Source of the DNA: CAZKEG01 sp964601575
GTDB lineage: Bacteria > Desulfobacterota > Thermodesulfobacteria > Thermodesulfobacteriales > Thermodesulfatatoraceae
Assembly (NCBI GenBank): GCA_964601575.1
Contig: CAZROA010000047.1
Coordinates: forward strand, 1 to 17,647
Direction: 5' to 3'
DNA: 17,647 nt
Of the stretch, positions 6,597-14,328 are shown one piece after another. The translations under genes were made by a program, and so were the position numbers. Below the pieces are notes generated by a model. It saw only the letters and a program-made list of their open reading frames with translations. It was not told the DNA's origin and searched no databases. Numbering within the stretch: position 1 is the first letter of the stretch; every line of letters begins with the position of its first letter.

Positions 6597-9269
6597 TTAG
6601 AACTCTCCTCCTATCCGAAAATTCCAGTTGCTTTTTTCTTCCCCTGGTTTGGTGTCGATATTGTACCCCCATTCGATACGCAGAGGCCCCATCGGTGAAA
6701 GCCAGCGGATACCAAAACCCACGCTCTTTCGAATATCAGAGAGCTTACAACTCTTACCCTCCCATACATTACCCATATCAAAAAATACCACCCCGTGAAG
6801 CCCTATGCTCTTGACCAAGGGAAAGATATTTTCCAATTGGGCAAAGGCCATGTGTGTGCCACCGATTCGCTCGCCGGTCTCCGGATCAAGGGGGCTGATA
6901 TCTCCATAACGATAACCGCGTACCGAATCCATGCCCCCGAGGTAGAACTTTTCGTAGACCGGGAGTTTTCCTCCCTTGCCTTCGGTGATATATCCGGCCC
7001 CCACCCGGATGTGGGCGGTGGTTTTTAAAAGAAAGGGGAAATAAAGGCTATTGGTAAAGGTTATCTTTTCAAAGGCACTGTCTCCACCAAGAAAACCTCC
7101 AGCGTGTTCAAAGACCAAGGAAGTGCGCATACCTTTGGTGGGCATAAAAAAGTGATTGCGCGTATCCCTGGTTAAGCCAAACTCCAAGGCGCTGGTGATG
7201 TGAATATCTTTAGACTCGCGGATGATGGCCGAGGCGTAAGTGGAATAATCGGTGAGGTTGGAGTCATCATAGCGATAACCCGTAAAGACCCGGGTGTTTG
7301 GGGTCAGGAGATAGCCAAAACGGATGCTTCCTCCCTGGCTCTCCCGGGTATAATCTTCGTATTCTCTGCTCCAATCGTAGAGACTAAGCCCTAAAGAGAC
7401 CTTGGTATCCCGGAAATAAGGCTCGGTGAAAGATAGAGAATACCGAGTGGTTCGGGCCCCAAAGATCCCCTGGAAAGAGAGGGTCTGCCCCCGACCAAAG
7501 AGGTTGCGTTGGGAGATCTGTCCCATAAAGATCAGTTTGTCCACGGAACTATAACCGGCACCGATACTAAAGGTACCGGTAGGGCGTTCCTTGACCTTGA
7601 CCTTGATGTCCATTTGGTCTTCACGGACGCCTTTTTCCGTTGAGAAATTGACGTCATCGAAGTACCCCAAGCGCCGCAACCGTTCCTGACTCTTTTTCAG
7701 ACGAGTGGCACTAAAGGGGCGTTGTTCCACGATCAGTAATTCGCGGCGGATGACCTTGTCCCTGGTGCGGGTGTTGCCTTGGATCTCGATCCGGTTCACG
7801 TAGACCAGGGGCCCTTTGTCAATCTTAAAGGTGATGTCTACGGTCCTGGTCTTGGGATTCTTTTTGATAATGGGCTCTACCTTGGCGTAGGCATGGCCTT
7901 TGTCGGCGAAGAGCTCGGTCAGGTGCATTATATCCCGACGTAGTACCTCGCGGTTAAAGACCTTTTCTTTGGGGAGCTCAAGTTGTTTCAGGAGGTATTC
8001 CTTATTGAGGAAAAGATCTTGTTCAATGTCTATGTGCCCGACCTTGTATTGAGGGCCTTCTTCGATGGGGATGGTGATATAGATCCAGCGGCCTTCCTGT
8101 TTGATCTTTGGTTCACCGACCCGGGCATCGATATAGCCGTGGTTGTGATAAAAAGAGACGATTTTTCCTAAGTCGCGATAAAGGGTCCCCATACTGTAAA
8201 CACCAGGCTCCACCCCACCACCGCTTACGTAGGCCTTGATCTTTTTAAGCCAGGAAAAATGCCCTTTTTCACTGACTTCCAAGAGTTTTTTGAGTTCCTC
8301 GTCTGAAAAGACGTGGTTTCCTTCAAATCTGATCTTTTTGATGTAGACCTTTTCTCCTTCTTTGATATGAAAGACGACCCTTACTTCCGTGGGGGAGAGG
8401 GGCTTTACTTCCGGCCTGACTTCAGTCTGGTAATAGCCCCGCTCCTTGTAGAGCATCTCGATCCGGTCCGCAGCCTCGTTGATCTTGTTGAGATTCAAAA
8501 TAGAAGAAGGCTTTAGTTCGGCGATCTTTTCGAGATCGTCTTTCTTGATGGCCTTGTTCCCTTCGTAAACGATTTCTTTGACCACTGGTTTTTCCCGAAC
8601 AATATAGGTGACTACTAGACCCTCTTTAGTCTTCTCTACATCGGCCCGAACATCATCGAAATAACCCAAGTGGTAAATATTCTTGATGTCCTCCCGGATC
8701 TTTTCCGGGTCAAGGAAGTCTCCGGGTTTGAGGCTGGTCACGGCCAAGATGGCCTCGGCATCCATCCGGACATTGCCAGCCACCCTTACTTCTTGGACCT
8801 TTTGGCGTTCAAGAAGGGTAGAGAGCAGGGTATCTGCTGCCTTCTCTTCAAAGCTGGGCCAATCGGCTATATCCCCGGTGACATAGGTGTGCTTGACCAA
8901 GGGGAGGCCGCAACAGGCCAAGTGAAGATCAAGGCTTACTTTACCGGCGAACTCGGTCAAGGACCCCCACACCACCGCCGACAGAGAAAGCCCCTCACAA
9001 AGTCTTTTGGCCTCCTCTTGAGAGACCTCTTCGGGTATCTTTCCTAAGATCTCTTTGGCTTTCACCGCCGGGACCACGACTACGCGTTCTTCTTTGAGCT
9101 TGGCCCTAAGCAGGGCTTCAAGACGCTCTACCAAGAGCTCCCTCTTCTCCGAGGCAAAGACTTTAAAGGGTAAGACCAGGACCTTGGGAGGGGGGCCTAT
9201 CTGAGCCCGCCCTATCTGTACGCTCCATAACAACCAGCAGATCAGAAGAATATAGACAAATCTGGTCAC
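6597..9269 (-). CDS. bamA: Outer membrane protein assembly factor BamA with N-terminal extension
   Basis: BamA is the Omp85-family core of the machine that inserts beta-barrel proteins into the outer membrane. Length is 890 aa; E. coli BamA has 810. A signal peptide (about 1-22, ending near GRA) is followed by an extra domain at about 28-155 with the look of a TolB-N/LpoB-like alpha/beta fold (VLVLPFKVFAS, then a GSLTEFAG strand). Five POTRA repeats follow at about 157-228, 229-306, 308-407, 408-483 and 486-566. The beta-barrel then runs to residue 890, with the loop-6 motif GGMDSVRGYRYG and a terminal Phe. The GTG start overlaps the lolD stop as GTGA. Coupling with lolCD joins lipoprotein release to outer-membrane protein assembly. 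I am confident of the family; the fold of the extension is inferred. Confidence 0.97.
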   Translation of the reverse strand: MTRFVYILLICWLLWSVQIGRAQIGPPPKVLVLPFKVFASEKRELLVERLEALLRAKLKEERVVVVPAVKAKEILGKIPEEVSQEEAKRLCEGLSLSAVVWGSLTEFAGKVSLDLHLACCGLPLVKHTYVTGDIADWPSFEEKAADTLLSTLLERQKVQEVRVAGNVRMDAEAILAVTSLKPGDFLDPEKIREDIKNIYHLGYFDDVRADVEKTKEGLVVTYIVREKPVVKEIVYEGNKAIKKDDLEKIAELKPSSILNLNKINEAADRIEMLYKERGYYQTEVRPEVKPLSPTEVRVVFHIKEGEKVYIKKIRFEGNHVFSDEELKKLLEVSEKGHFSWLKKIKAYVSGGGVEPGVYSMGTLYRDLGKIVSFYHNHGYIDARVGEPKIKQEGRWIYITIPIEEGPQYKVGHIDIEQDLFLNKEYLLKQLELPKEKVFNREVLRRDIMHLTELFADKGHAYAKVEPIIKKNPKTRTVDITFKIDKGPLVYVNRIEIQGNTRTRDKVIRRELLIVEQRPFSATRLKKSQERLRRLGYFDDVNFSTEKGVREDQMDIKVKVKERPTGTFSIGAGYSSVDKLIFMGQISQRNLFGRGQTLSFQGIFGARTTRYSLSFTEPYFRDTKVSLGLSLYDWSREYEDYTRESQGGSIRFGYLLTPNTRVFTGYRYDDSNLTDYSTYASAIIRESKDIHITSALEFGLTRDTRNHFFMPTKGMRTSLVFEHAGGFLGGDSAFEKITFTNSLYFPFLLKTTAHIRVGAGYITEGKGGKLPVYEKFYLGGMDSVRGYRYGDISPLDPETGERIGGTHMAFAQLENIFPLVKSIGLHGVVFFDMGNVWEGKSCKLSDIRKSVGFGIRWLSPMGPLRIEWGYNIDTKPGEEKSNWNFRIGGEF

Positions 9270-9979
9270 TTTTTACTCCAGGGCCAGGGTTCGTCTTTAG
9301 AAAGTTCAACCACTTTACCATCTACTAGGCCGAAGATGCGATTCATTTTGGCTGCCAATTCCGGATTATGGGTCACTACAACCAAGGTGGTAGCATAGCT
9401 TTCGTTAATCTGCAAAAGGAGATCGACCACCTCCTGGGCCGTACGGAGATCAAGGTTTCCGGTGGGTTCATCGGCCAGGATGACCGGAGGATTCATGACC
9501 AAGGCCCGGGCAATGGCCACCCGTTGTCTCTCTCCTCCGGAGAGTTCACCCATTTGGTGGTTTAGGCGATGCGAAAGCCCCACTCGGCCAAGGACCTCTT
9601 TGGCGGCCTCTCTGGCCTTGTTCACCGGCCAACCGGCGATAAGGGCCGGGAGCATTACGTTTTCCAAGGTATTGAATTCCGGTAATAGATGATGGAATTG
9701 AAAGACAAAGCCGAGTTTTTGGTTGCGAAAGCGTGAAAGGGCCCCTTCCGGAAGGGAGAAGACATCTTGATCGAAATGATAGACCTTACCCGAGGTGGGA
9801 CGATCAAGGGTGCCCAGGATATGGAGCAAGGTGGTTTTTCCCACCCCCGAGGCCCCGACAATGGCCACCCTTTCTCCGGCCAAGATGGAAAGATTGACCC
9901 CTTTAAGCACCTCGACCCGCTGTTCACCGGAGCCAAAGGTCTTGACCACTCCTTGGGCAGAAATGGCTACCTTAGCCAT
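9266..9979 (-). CDS. lolD: Lipoprotein-releasing ABC transporter ATP-binding protein LolD
   Basis: LolD is the ATPase of the LolCDE-type complex that extracts mature lipoproteins from the inner membrane for transfer towards the outer membrane. Seen in the 237-aa protein are Walker A GASGVGKTT (42-50), the Q-loop VFQFHHLLPEFN (92-103), the signature LSGGERQRVAIARAL (146-160) and Walker B VILADEPTG (166-174). The spacing and HHLLPEF sequence match LolD/MacB-type ATPases. Its ATG start overlaps the upstream permease gene by eight bases, and its TGA stop overlaps the bamA GTG, so all three are likely translated in a coupled way. Confidence 0.96.
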   Translation of the reverse strand: MAKVAISAQGVVKTFGSGEQRVEVLKGVNLSILAGERVAIVGASGVGKTTLLHILGTLDRPTSGKVYHFDQDVFSLPEGALSRFRNQKLGFVFQFHHLLPEFNTLENVMLPALIAGWPVNKAREAAKEVLGRVGLSHRLNHQMGELSGGERQRVAIARALVMNPPVILADEPTGNLDLRTAQEVVDLLLQINESYATTLVVVTHNPELAAKMNRIFGLVDGKVVELSKDEPWPWSKK

Positions 9980-11249
9980 AACGCAAGACCTCAGCCGGGA
10001 GGAGCTTGGCCGCCTGCCGGGCAGGGTAGATGGTGGCCAAGAGGGCCAGGATTAGGGCTGAGACCGAGATCACCGTCACGTCAAATGGTTGGACCAGGAC
10101 CGGAAGATGGTCTACAAAATAGACATCAGTGGGTAATTTGATCAAGGGATAACGGGCCAACAAGAAACAAATTCCAAGCCCCCCGGCCACCCCGAGGATC
10201 ATTCCCGTGGCCCCGAGGAGAAAACCGGTCAGCATGAAGATGCGCAGGATACTACGGTCGCAGGCCCCCATGGACTTGAGGATGGCAATATCCGGGCGTT
10301 TTTCGGAGACGAGCATGATCAAGGCCGCCACGATATTAAAGGCCGCCACCAGGACGATGAGGGTGAGGATGATGAACATGGCCATCTTTTCCAATTTTAG
10401 GGCAGAGAAGAGGCTGGCGTTCATTCGTCGCCAATCAATGACCCAATAGGGAAAACCGAGTTTGGCTGCCAGTATTTTGCTGAATTCCGTGGCATAGAAG
10501 GGATCGTTCAGGCGCACCTCGAGCATGGTTACCGCCTGGCCTATCTGGAGGAGTTGTTGGGCGGTGGAGAGGGAGATGAAAGCCAGGCTGGCGTCGAATT
10601 CGTAAAGCCCGGTCTCAAAGATACCGACCACCTGAAAGGTCTTGATCCTGGGCAAGAGACCAAAGGGGGTCGCCCGTCCCTGGGGGACAATGAGCCGGAC
10701 CCGATCTCCGATCATTACCCCAAGGGAAGCCGCTAACCTCTTCCCCAAGACAATGCCCGGTGGGGACCTTTTTTCAAGGGCTGAAAGCGAGCCTCCATCC
10801 ATACGCAGACTGGTAAAGACCTCCTTGGCCTCGTGCGGTTCTACCCCTCGGATGACCACTCCAGCCTGCCCTTGGGCTGAAGAGAGAAGCCCCTGGAGGT
10901 TGACGCAGGGGAGCACGGCCTTTACTTCTACCTCTCCTTCACCCCGCAGCCTGGCCCAGAACCCGGAAAACCCTCCTTTTTTTAGGTGTATTTTGGTAAT
11001 CTCTCGGGACAGGGCCTGATAATTAATGATCTCCCCTCCCAGGCGCTGCACCATAATATGGGCGTTGATCCCGATTAGTCGGTCTCGTAGTTCCTTTTGG
11101 AAGCCGGCCATTACGGCGATGACCACGATTAAGGCCATGACCCCTATGGCCACCCCTACTACGGCCATGACCGAAATAAAGGAGGTAAAGCGGTGTCGCT
11201 TGCCGGAAACGATATAGCGAAAGGCCACGTACCACTCAAATCGCTTCAT
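9972..11249 (-). CDS. lolC: Lipoprotein-releasing system transmembrane protein, LolC/LolE type
   Basis: This is the inner-membrane permease partner of LolD. The 425-aa protein has the four-helix MacB/FtsX-like layout: one N-terminal helix at about 25-50, a large periplasmic domain of about 230 residues, and three C-terminal helices within about 290-415 (the FtsX-type permease domain). The N-terminal RYIVSGKRHRFTSFISVMAV segment is typical of LolC/LolE. Only one such gene is present here, so the complex may be a homodimer (LolF-like), or a second copy may lie elsewhere. The ATG start is four bases after the lysS stop, which places its ribosome-binding site (GAGAAG) inside lysS. Confidence 0.93.
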   Translation of the reverse strand: MKRFEWYVAFRYIVSGKRHRFTSFISVMAVVGVAIGVMALIVVIAVMAGFQKELRDRLIGINAHIMVQRLGGEIINYQALSREITKIHLKKGGFSGFWARLRGEGEVEVKAVLPCVNLQGLLSSAQGQAGVVIRGVEPHEAKEVFTSLRMDGGSLSALEKRSPPGIVLGKRLAASLGVMIGDRVRLIVPQGRATPFGLLPRIKTFQVVGIFETGLYEFDASLAFISLSTAQQLLQIGQAVTMLEVRLNDPFYATEFSKILAAKLGFPYWVIDWRRMNASLFSALKLEKMAMFIILTLIVLVAAFNIVAALIMLVSEKRPDIAILKSMGACDRSILRIFMLTGFLLGATGMILGVAGGLGICFLLARYPLIKLPTDVYFVDHLPVLVQPFDVTVISVSALILALLATIYPARQAAKLLPAEVLRYG

Positions 11250-11253
11250 AGAT

Positions 11254-12744
11254 CTACTTCTCAGGCCTTAGATGGGGGAAGAGGATCACCTCCCGGATAG
11301 AGGGTGAATCAGTAAATAACATGACCATGCGGTCGATGCCGATCCCTTCACCGGCGGCAGGGGGCATACCATACTCAAGGGCCCGAATGAAGTCTTCGTC
11401 GATCTCAGGATGGATCTCTGGGTCGTCGGCCAGGCGCCGACGCAGTTGTTCCTCAAATCTCTCCCGTTGATCTCGGGGATCATTCAGTTCGGAAAAGGCA
11501 TTGGCTATCTCCCGCCCGGCGATGAAGAGTTCAAAGCGGTCAGCCACCGAGGGGTCTTTTTCATTCCGTCGAGCCAGAGGAGAGATGTCGACCGGGAAGG
11601 CGATGATAAAGGTCGGCTGGATGAGTTTTGGCTCGACCAAGGCGTCAAAGAGTTTGGCCCAGAGTTTACCGATGACTTCCTCCCTTTCGTCGATCTTGAT
11701 CTCATGTTCCTTGGCAAAGGCCATGACCTTTTCTCGGCTAGCCAACACCTCTTCCGGCACCCCACCGATCTCGAGAAGGGCTTGATGGAACGGGATACGA
11801 GGCCAAGGAGGGGTGAAGTCGATCTCCTGGCCCTGGTAGACGATCTTGTTTCCCCCGGTGAGTTCACGGCAGAGATTGAGGAATATCTCTTCGGTGCGAG
11901 TCATCAGGTCTTCGTAAGTAGCGTAAGCCTCATAAAATTCCAACATGGTAAATTCCGGATTGTGTTGAACCGAGATGCCTTCGTTTCTGAAGTTTCGATT
12001 GAGCTCAAATACGCGCTCAAAGCCACCGACGAGGAGGCGTTTCAGATAAAGTTCTGGGGCGATGCGTAGATAGAGTTCTCGCTCAAGGGCATGGTGATAG
12101 GTCTTAAAGGGCCTGGCCGTGGCCCCACCAGGAATGGCCTGCATCATCGGGGTCTCTACCTCAAGGAACCCTTGGGCGTGAAAATAGTCTCGTAGGTATT
12201 GAATAATCCGCGTCCGGGTGCGAAAGAGCTCACGCACCCTCTCGTTCATGATGAGGTCGAGATACCGCCGTCGATACCGGAGCTCTACGTCCTGAAGGCC
12301 GTGGTATTTCTCCGGCAGGGGTCTTAAGGCCTTGGTGACCAAGGAGATCTCCTTGGCCAAGACGGTGAGCTCTCCGGTCTTGGTCCGAAAAAGGGGGCCT
12401 TCCACCCCGATAATATCTCCAAGGTCGAAATATTTTTTGAAGAGCTTGAACTTTTCTGCTCCCAGCTCATCCCGTTTGACAAAGACCTGGATGCGACCGG
12501 TTTCGTCTTGAATATGGAGAAAGACGGCCTTTCCGAAGTCTCGCCTGGCCATCATGCGACCGGCCAGACGAAAGGGGTGTTTGATGGCGGAAAGGGCCTC
12601 GTTATCGTAGTCCTTATAAAGCTCTTGTAAGGGACCGGCGTGATCCGTAGGCCGAAAATCGTTGGGAAACAGAGGTACTCCCAGGGCCTCGAGTTCTTCG
12701 GCCTTTTTCTTCCGGGCCTGAATGACCGCACTCTCTTCGCTCAC
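11254..12744 (-). CDS. lysS: Lysyl-tRNA synthetase, class II
   Basis: This cytoplasmic enzyme charges tRNA-Lys with lysine. Length is 496 aa, normal for class II LysS. The N-terminal OB-fold anticodon-binding domain includes RMMARRDFGKAVFLHIQD near residues 63-80. Class II motif 2 (FRNEGISVQHNPEFT) is in the middle of the catalytic domain, and motif 3 (GIGIDRMVM) is at about 467-475, followed by the usual REVILFPHLRP end. The ATG has AAGGAGG at 12750-12756. It is the first gene of the minus-strand run, and lysS next to lolC-lolD is a recurring order in deltaproteobacteria-like genomes. Confidence 0.98.
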   Translation of the reverse strand: MSEESAVIQARKKKAEELEALGVPLFPNDFRPTDHAGPLQELYKDYDNEALSAIKHPFRLAGRMMARRDFGKAVFLHIQDETGRIQVFVKRDELGAEKFKLFKKYFDLGDIIGVEGPLFRTKTGELTVLAKEISLVTKALRPLPEKYHGLQDVELRYRRRYLDLIMNERVRELFRTRTRIIQYLRDYFHAQGFLEVETPMMQAIPGGATARPFKTYHHALERELYLRIAPELYLKRLLVGGFERVFELNRNFRNEGISVQHNPEFTMLEFYEAYATYEDLMTRTEEIFLNLCRELTGGNKIVYQGQEIDFTPPWPRIPFHQALLEIGGVPEEVLASREKVMAFAKEHEIKIDEREEVIGKLWAKLFDALVEPKLIQPTFIIAFPVDISPLARRNEKDPSVADRFELFIAGREIANAFSELNDPRDQRERFEEQLRRRLADDPEIHPEIDEDFIRALEYGMPPAAGEGIGIDRMVMLFTDSPSIREVILFPHLRPEK

Positions 12745-12779
12745 ATACGCCTCCTTGCTCTATTCTGAGTTGATCTGAA

Positions 12780-12808
12780 AGCCTAGAAAAAATTTGGAGA
12801 TCTCTCAA
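12780..12808 (-). promoter_or_regulatory. Candidate sigma70-type promoter for lysS and downstream genes
   Basis: On the minus strand TTGAGA (plus positions 12803-12808, five of six matches to the -35 consensus) is followed after 17 bases by TAGGCT (12780-12785), which keeps the TAnnnT core. The expected start is near 12773, giving a leader of about 29 bases that just accommodates the AAGGAGG ribosome-binding site of lysS. The short leader leaves no room for a T-box or lysine riboswitch. Confidence 0.5.
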
Positions 12809-12867
12809 GGGGCTAATTTATTTTGGGCCGTTTTTCGAGGAGCTTAACTCCCAAGTTGGCCTTTAGT

Positions 12868-12896
12868 TTGCTTAAAAGTAAAGACGGGTTTATTAA
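12868..12896 (+). promoter_or_regulatory. Candidate promoter for the four-gene plus-strand operon
   Basis: TTGCTT (12868-12873) and TATTAA (12891-12896) are separated by 17 bases; the -10 box matches four of six consensus positions. Transcription would begin near 12903 and leave about 129 untranslated bases. The -35 box is poor, so the promoter may need an activator or a different sigma factor. Confidence 0.35.
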
Positions 12897-12900
12897 TCAA

Positions 12901-12933
12901 GGCTTCAGGGCCGATTTTTAGGACTTGAAGGCC
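12901..12933 (+). other. Imperfect inverted repeat at the predicted transcript start
   Basis: GGCTTCA (12901-12907) pairs with TGAAGGCC (12926-12933) if one G is bulged out, leaving an 18-base loop. It could form a weak hairpin at the 5' end of the operon message or act as an operator. No T-run follows, so it is not an intrinsic terminator. It may be a chance match. Confidence 0.25.
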
Positions 12934-13031
12934 GAAAGAAAATAGCCATTTTAAAGTAGGTAGCCCAACTTTTCTTTGAATTTCGGCAAACTTGTCCTGG
13001 TCAAGCGACAAATTTGTAAGTAAGGGGTTGA

Positions 13032-13271
13032 ATGATGAATAAACTGGCCCGACTAGCCATCAATGACGAGGGTTTTATCTTTGATCCGGTCACCGGTAAC
13101 AGCTTTACTACTAACCGGGTGGGGCTTTGGATCTTGAAACAACTGAAAGAAGGGAAAGAACCTACGCAGATATGGCAGGAGATGACCGCAAGATTCGAGG
13201 TCGATCCAGAAACAGCCGAGAGGGATCTCACGGATTTTATAGGTCAATTGCGTACCTATAAACTGCTTTAG
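13032..13271 (+). CDS. Free-standing PqqD-like (RRE-fold) protein
   Basis: The 79-aa protein matches the PqqD family pattern: a small beta hairpin (GFIFDPVTGNSFTTN, 14-28), a helix carrying RVGLWILKQLKEGK (29-42), a Trp-containing helix (44-54), a V-D-P-E turn (57-60) and a C-terminal helix ending near LRTYKLL. PqqD-like domains form the RiPP recognition element (RRE), a winged-helix fold that binds leader peptides and delivers them to modifying enzymes. Two ATGs occur in tandem at 13032 and 13035; AAGGGG at 13022-13027 is better spaced for the second, so the true N-terminus may be one residue shorter. Its TAG stop overlaps the AGGAG site of the next gene, only nine bases on. The expected partner is an enzyme of this operon. 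No precursor peptide gene is visible nearby. Confidence 0.85.
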   Translation: MMNKLARLAINDEGFIFDPVTGNSFTTNRVGLWILKQLKEGKEPTQIWQEMTARFEVDPETAERDLTDFIGQLRTYKLL

Positions 13272-13280
13272 GAGTAACCA

Positions 13281-14318
13281 ATGGAGGAGTTGGTCGTTGC
13301 TGTCTCAGGGATCAACGCCGTGGACAATCCAGGCCCAGGTATCGGCGTCATTCGGAGCCTCAAAGAAGACCCAGGGCTTCGGGTCAAGGCCATAGGCCTG
13401 GCCTATGACGCCATGGAACCGGGTATCTATCTGGATTGGCTGGTAGATAGATCCTTTATTATGCCTTATCCCTCAAGCGAGGAAGAAGACTACCTGGCAA
13501 GGCTCTTTTATATCCAGGATGTTACCGGTCTAAACGTCATTGTTCCTACTCTCGATGCCGAACTCCCGCTCTTTATCAAAGGGGCCGAAGAGCTAGCGGC
13601 CCGCGGTCTTAAGACCTTTTTACCCACCTGGGAACAATTTGAACTACGTTCCAAACAAAGACTCATCGAGCTTGCCTCAGAACTCGGGCTTTCCATCCCC
13701 CCTACGGAGATAGTTTCTTCCTATCAGGATCTCTGGCGCGCCTTGGATCGTATAGGTTTTCCGGCCATGGTCAAAGGCCTTTTTTACAAGGCCTATCGGG
13801 TCCATACCTACCCCGAGGCCGAGGGAGCCTTTCATAAGATCGTCGAAGAATGGGGGTATCCGGTCTTGGTGCAAAAGGTGGTCCAAGGCGAGGAGGTCAA
13901 CGTGGTCGGTGTAGGAGATGGAGAGGGCGGCTCCCTGGGGATGATGGCCATCAAAAAACTCTGGATCACCTCTTTGGGCAAGATTTGGACCGGAGTAACC
14001 ATCAAAAACGAGGCCCTGCTTGAGGCCACGAGCAAATTTTTGGAGAAGAGCTCTTGGCGCGGGGCCTTTGAACTGGAGTGTATAGCCACCGAAGAACGCA
14101 TCTATCTCATCGAGATCAATCCCCGTTTCCCGGCCTGGATCTATTTTGCCACCGGGGCCGGGCTCAATCTACCGGCCAGGCTGGTCAAGGCCGCCCTGGG
14201 GCTCCCGGTAAAGAGAGATTCTTCCTACGAGGCCGGGCGTCTTTATATTCGCTATACCTACGACATAGTCACCGATATGGAGACCTTTCAACACGTGGTC
14301 ACCAGAGGAGAGAGCTAA
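13281..14318 (+). CDS. ATP-grasp ligase of unknown substrate (carboxylate-amine ligase type)
   Basis: ATP-grasp enzymes activate a carboxylate as an acyl-phosphate and couple it to an amine or other nucleophile. In this 345-aa protein the N-terminal pre-ATP-grasp domain (1-115) starts with VVAVSGINAVDNPGPG (5-20). The ATP-grasp fold (about 120-315) shows an ATP-binding Lys165 in MVKG, a glycine-rich loop QGEEVNVVGVGDGEG (202-216), and the metal-binding signature ELE (264-266) plus EINPRF (278-283). Arrangement and length are closest to the CarB/PylC-like ligases rather than D-Ala-D-Ala ligase. AGGAG lies just upstream of the ATG. The stop codon is embedded in the AAGGAGG of the next gene, so translation should be coupled. 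The substrate cannot be read from sequence; an amino acid, peptide or dicarboxylate is plausible given the adjacent decarboxylase. Confidence 0.88.
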   Translation: MEELVVAVSGINAVDNPGPGIGVIRSLKEDPGLRVKAIGLAYDAMEPGIYLDWLVDRSFIMPYPSSEEEDYLARLFYIQDVTGLNVIVPTLDAELPLFIKGAEELAARGLKTFLPTWEQFELRSKQRLIELASELGLSIPPTEIVSSYQDLWRALDRIGFPAMVKGLFYKAYRVHTYPEAEGAFHKIVEEWGYPVLVQKVVQGEEVNVVGVGDGEGGSLGMMAIKKLWITSLGKIWTGVTIKNEALLEATSKFLEKSSWRGAFELECIATEERIYLIEINPRFPAWIYFATGAGLNLPARLVKAALGLPVKRDSSYEAGRLYIRYTYDIVTDMETFQHVVTRGES

Positions 14319-14323
14319 GGAGG
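14317..14323 (+). promoter_or_regulatory. Ribosome-binding site that fixes a GTG start
   Basis: AAGGAGG lies five bases before GTG at 14329-14331 and overlaps the TAA of the ATP-grasp gene. A nearby ATG at 14342 is in the wrong frame and farther away, so the GTG start of the decarboxylase is well supported. This matters because the first 20 residues hold an unusual motif. Confidence 0.8.
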
Positions 14324-14328
14324 TCAAG

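Larger units (their letters stand above)
12745..13031. other. Divergent intergenic region between lysS and the PqqD-like gene
   Basis: This 287-bp gap separates the minus-strand housekeeping block from the plus-strand operon. It holds candidate promoters on both strands, listed separately. The plus strand has no ATG or GTG before the PqqD-like start. The only minus-strand ATG (near 12946) opens a 14-codon frame without a ribosome-binding site. I therefore see no precursor peptide gene and no tRNA. The right half is a leader of roughly 130 bases if the plus-strand promoter is correct. Confidence 0.8.

Noticed and set aside
12992..13019. TTGTCC-16-TTGTAA as a promoter, and the TTGTC/GACAA inverted repeat, just before the PqqD-like gene
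   Set aside because: The -10 box matches the consensus poorly and the repeat arms are only five bases; the pair at 12868-12896 is better.
12745..13031. Possible RiPP precursor peptide gene upstream of the PqqD-like gene
   Set aside because: There is no ATG or GTG on the plus strand in this gap, the TTG-started frame at 12794 is 17 codons without a ribosome-binding site, and the minus strand has only a 14-codon frame.
13281..14318. Calling the ATP-grasp gene ddl or a purine-pathway ligase
   Set aside because: Length and motif layout fit a general CarB/PylC-like ATP-grasp ligase and there are no neighbours from those pathways.
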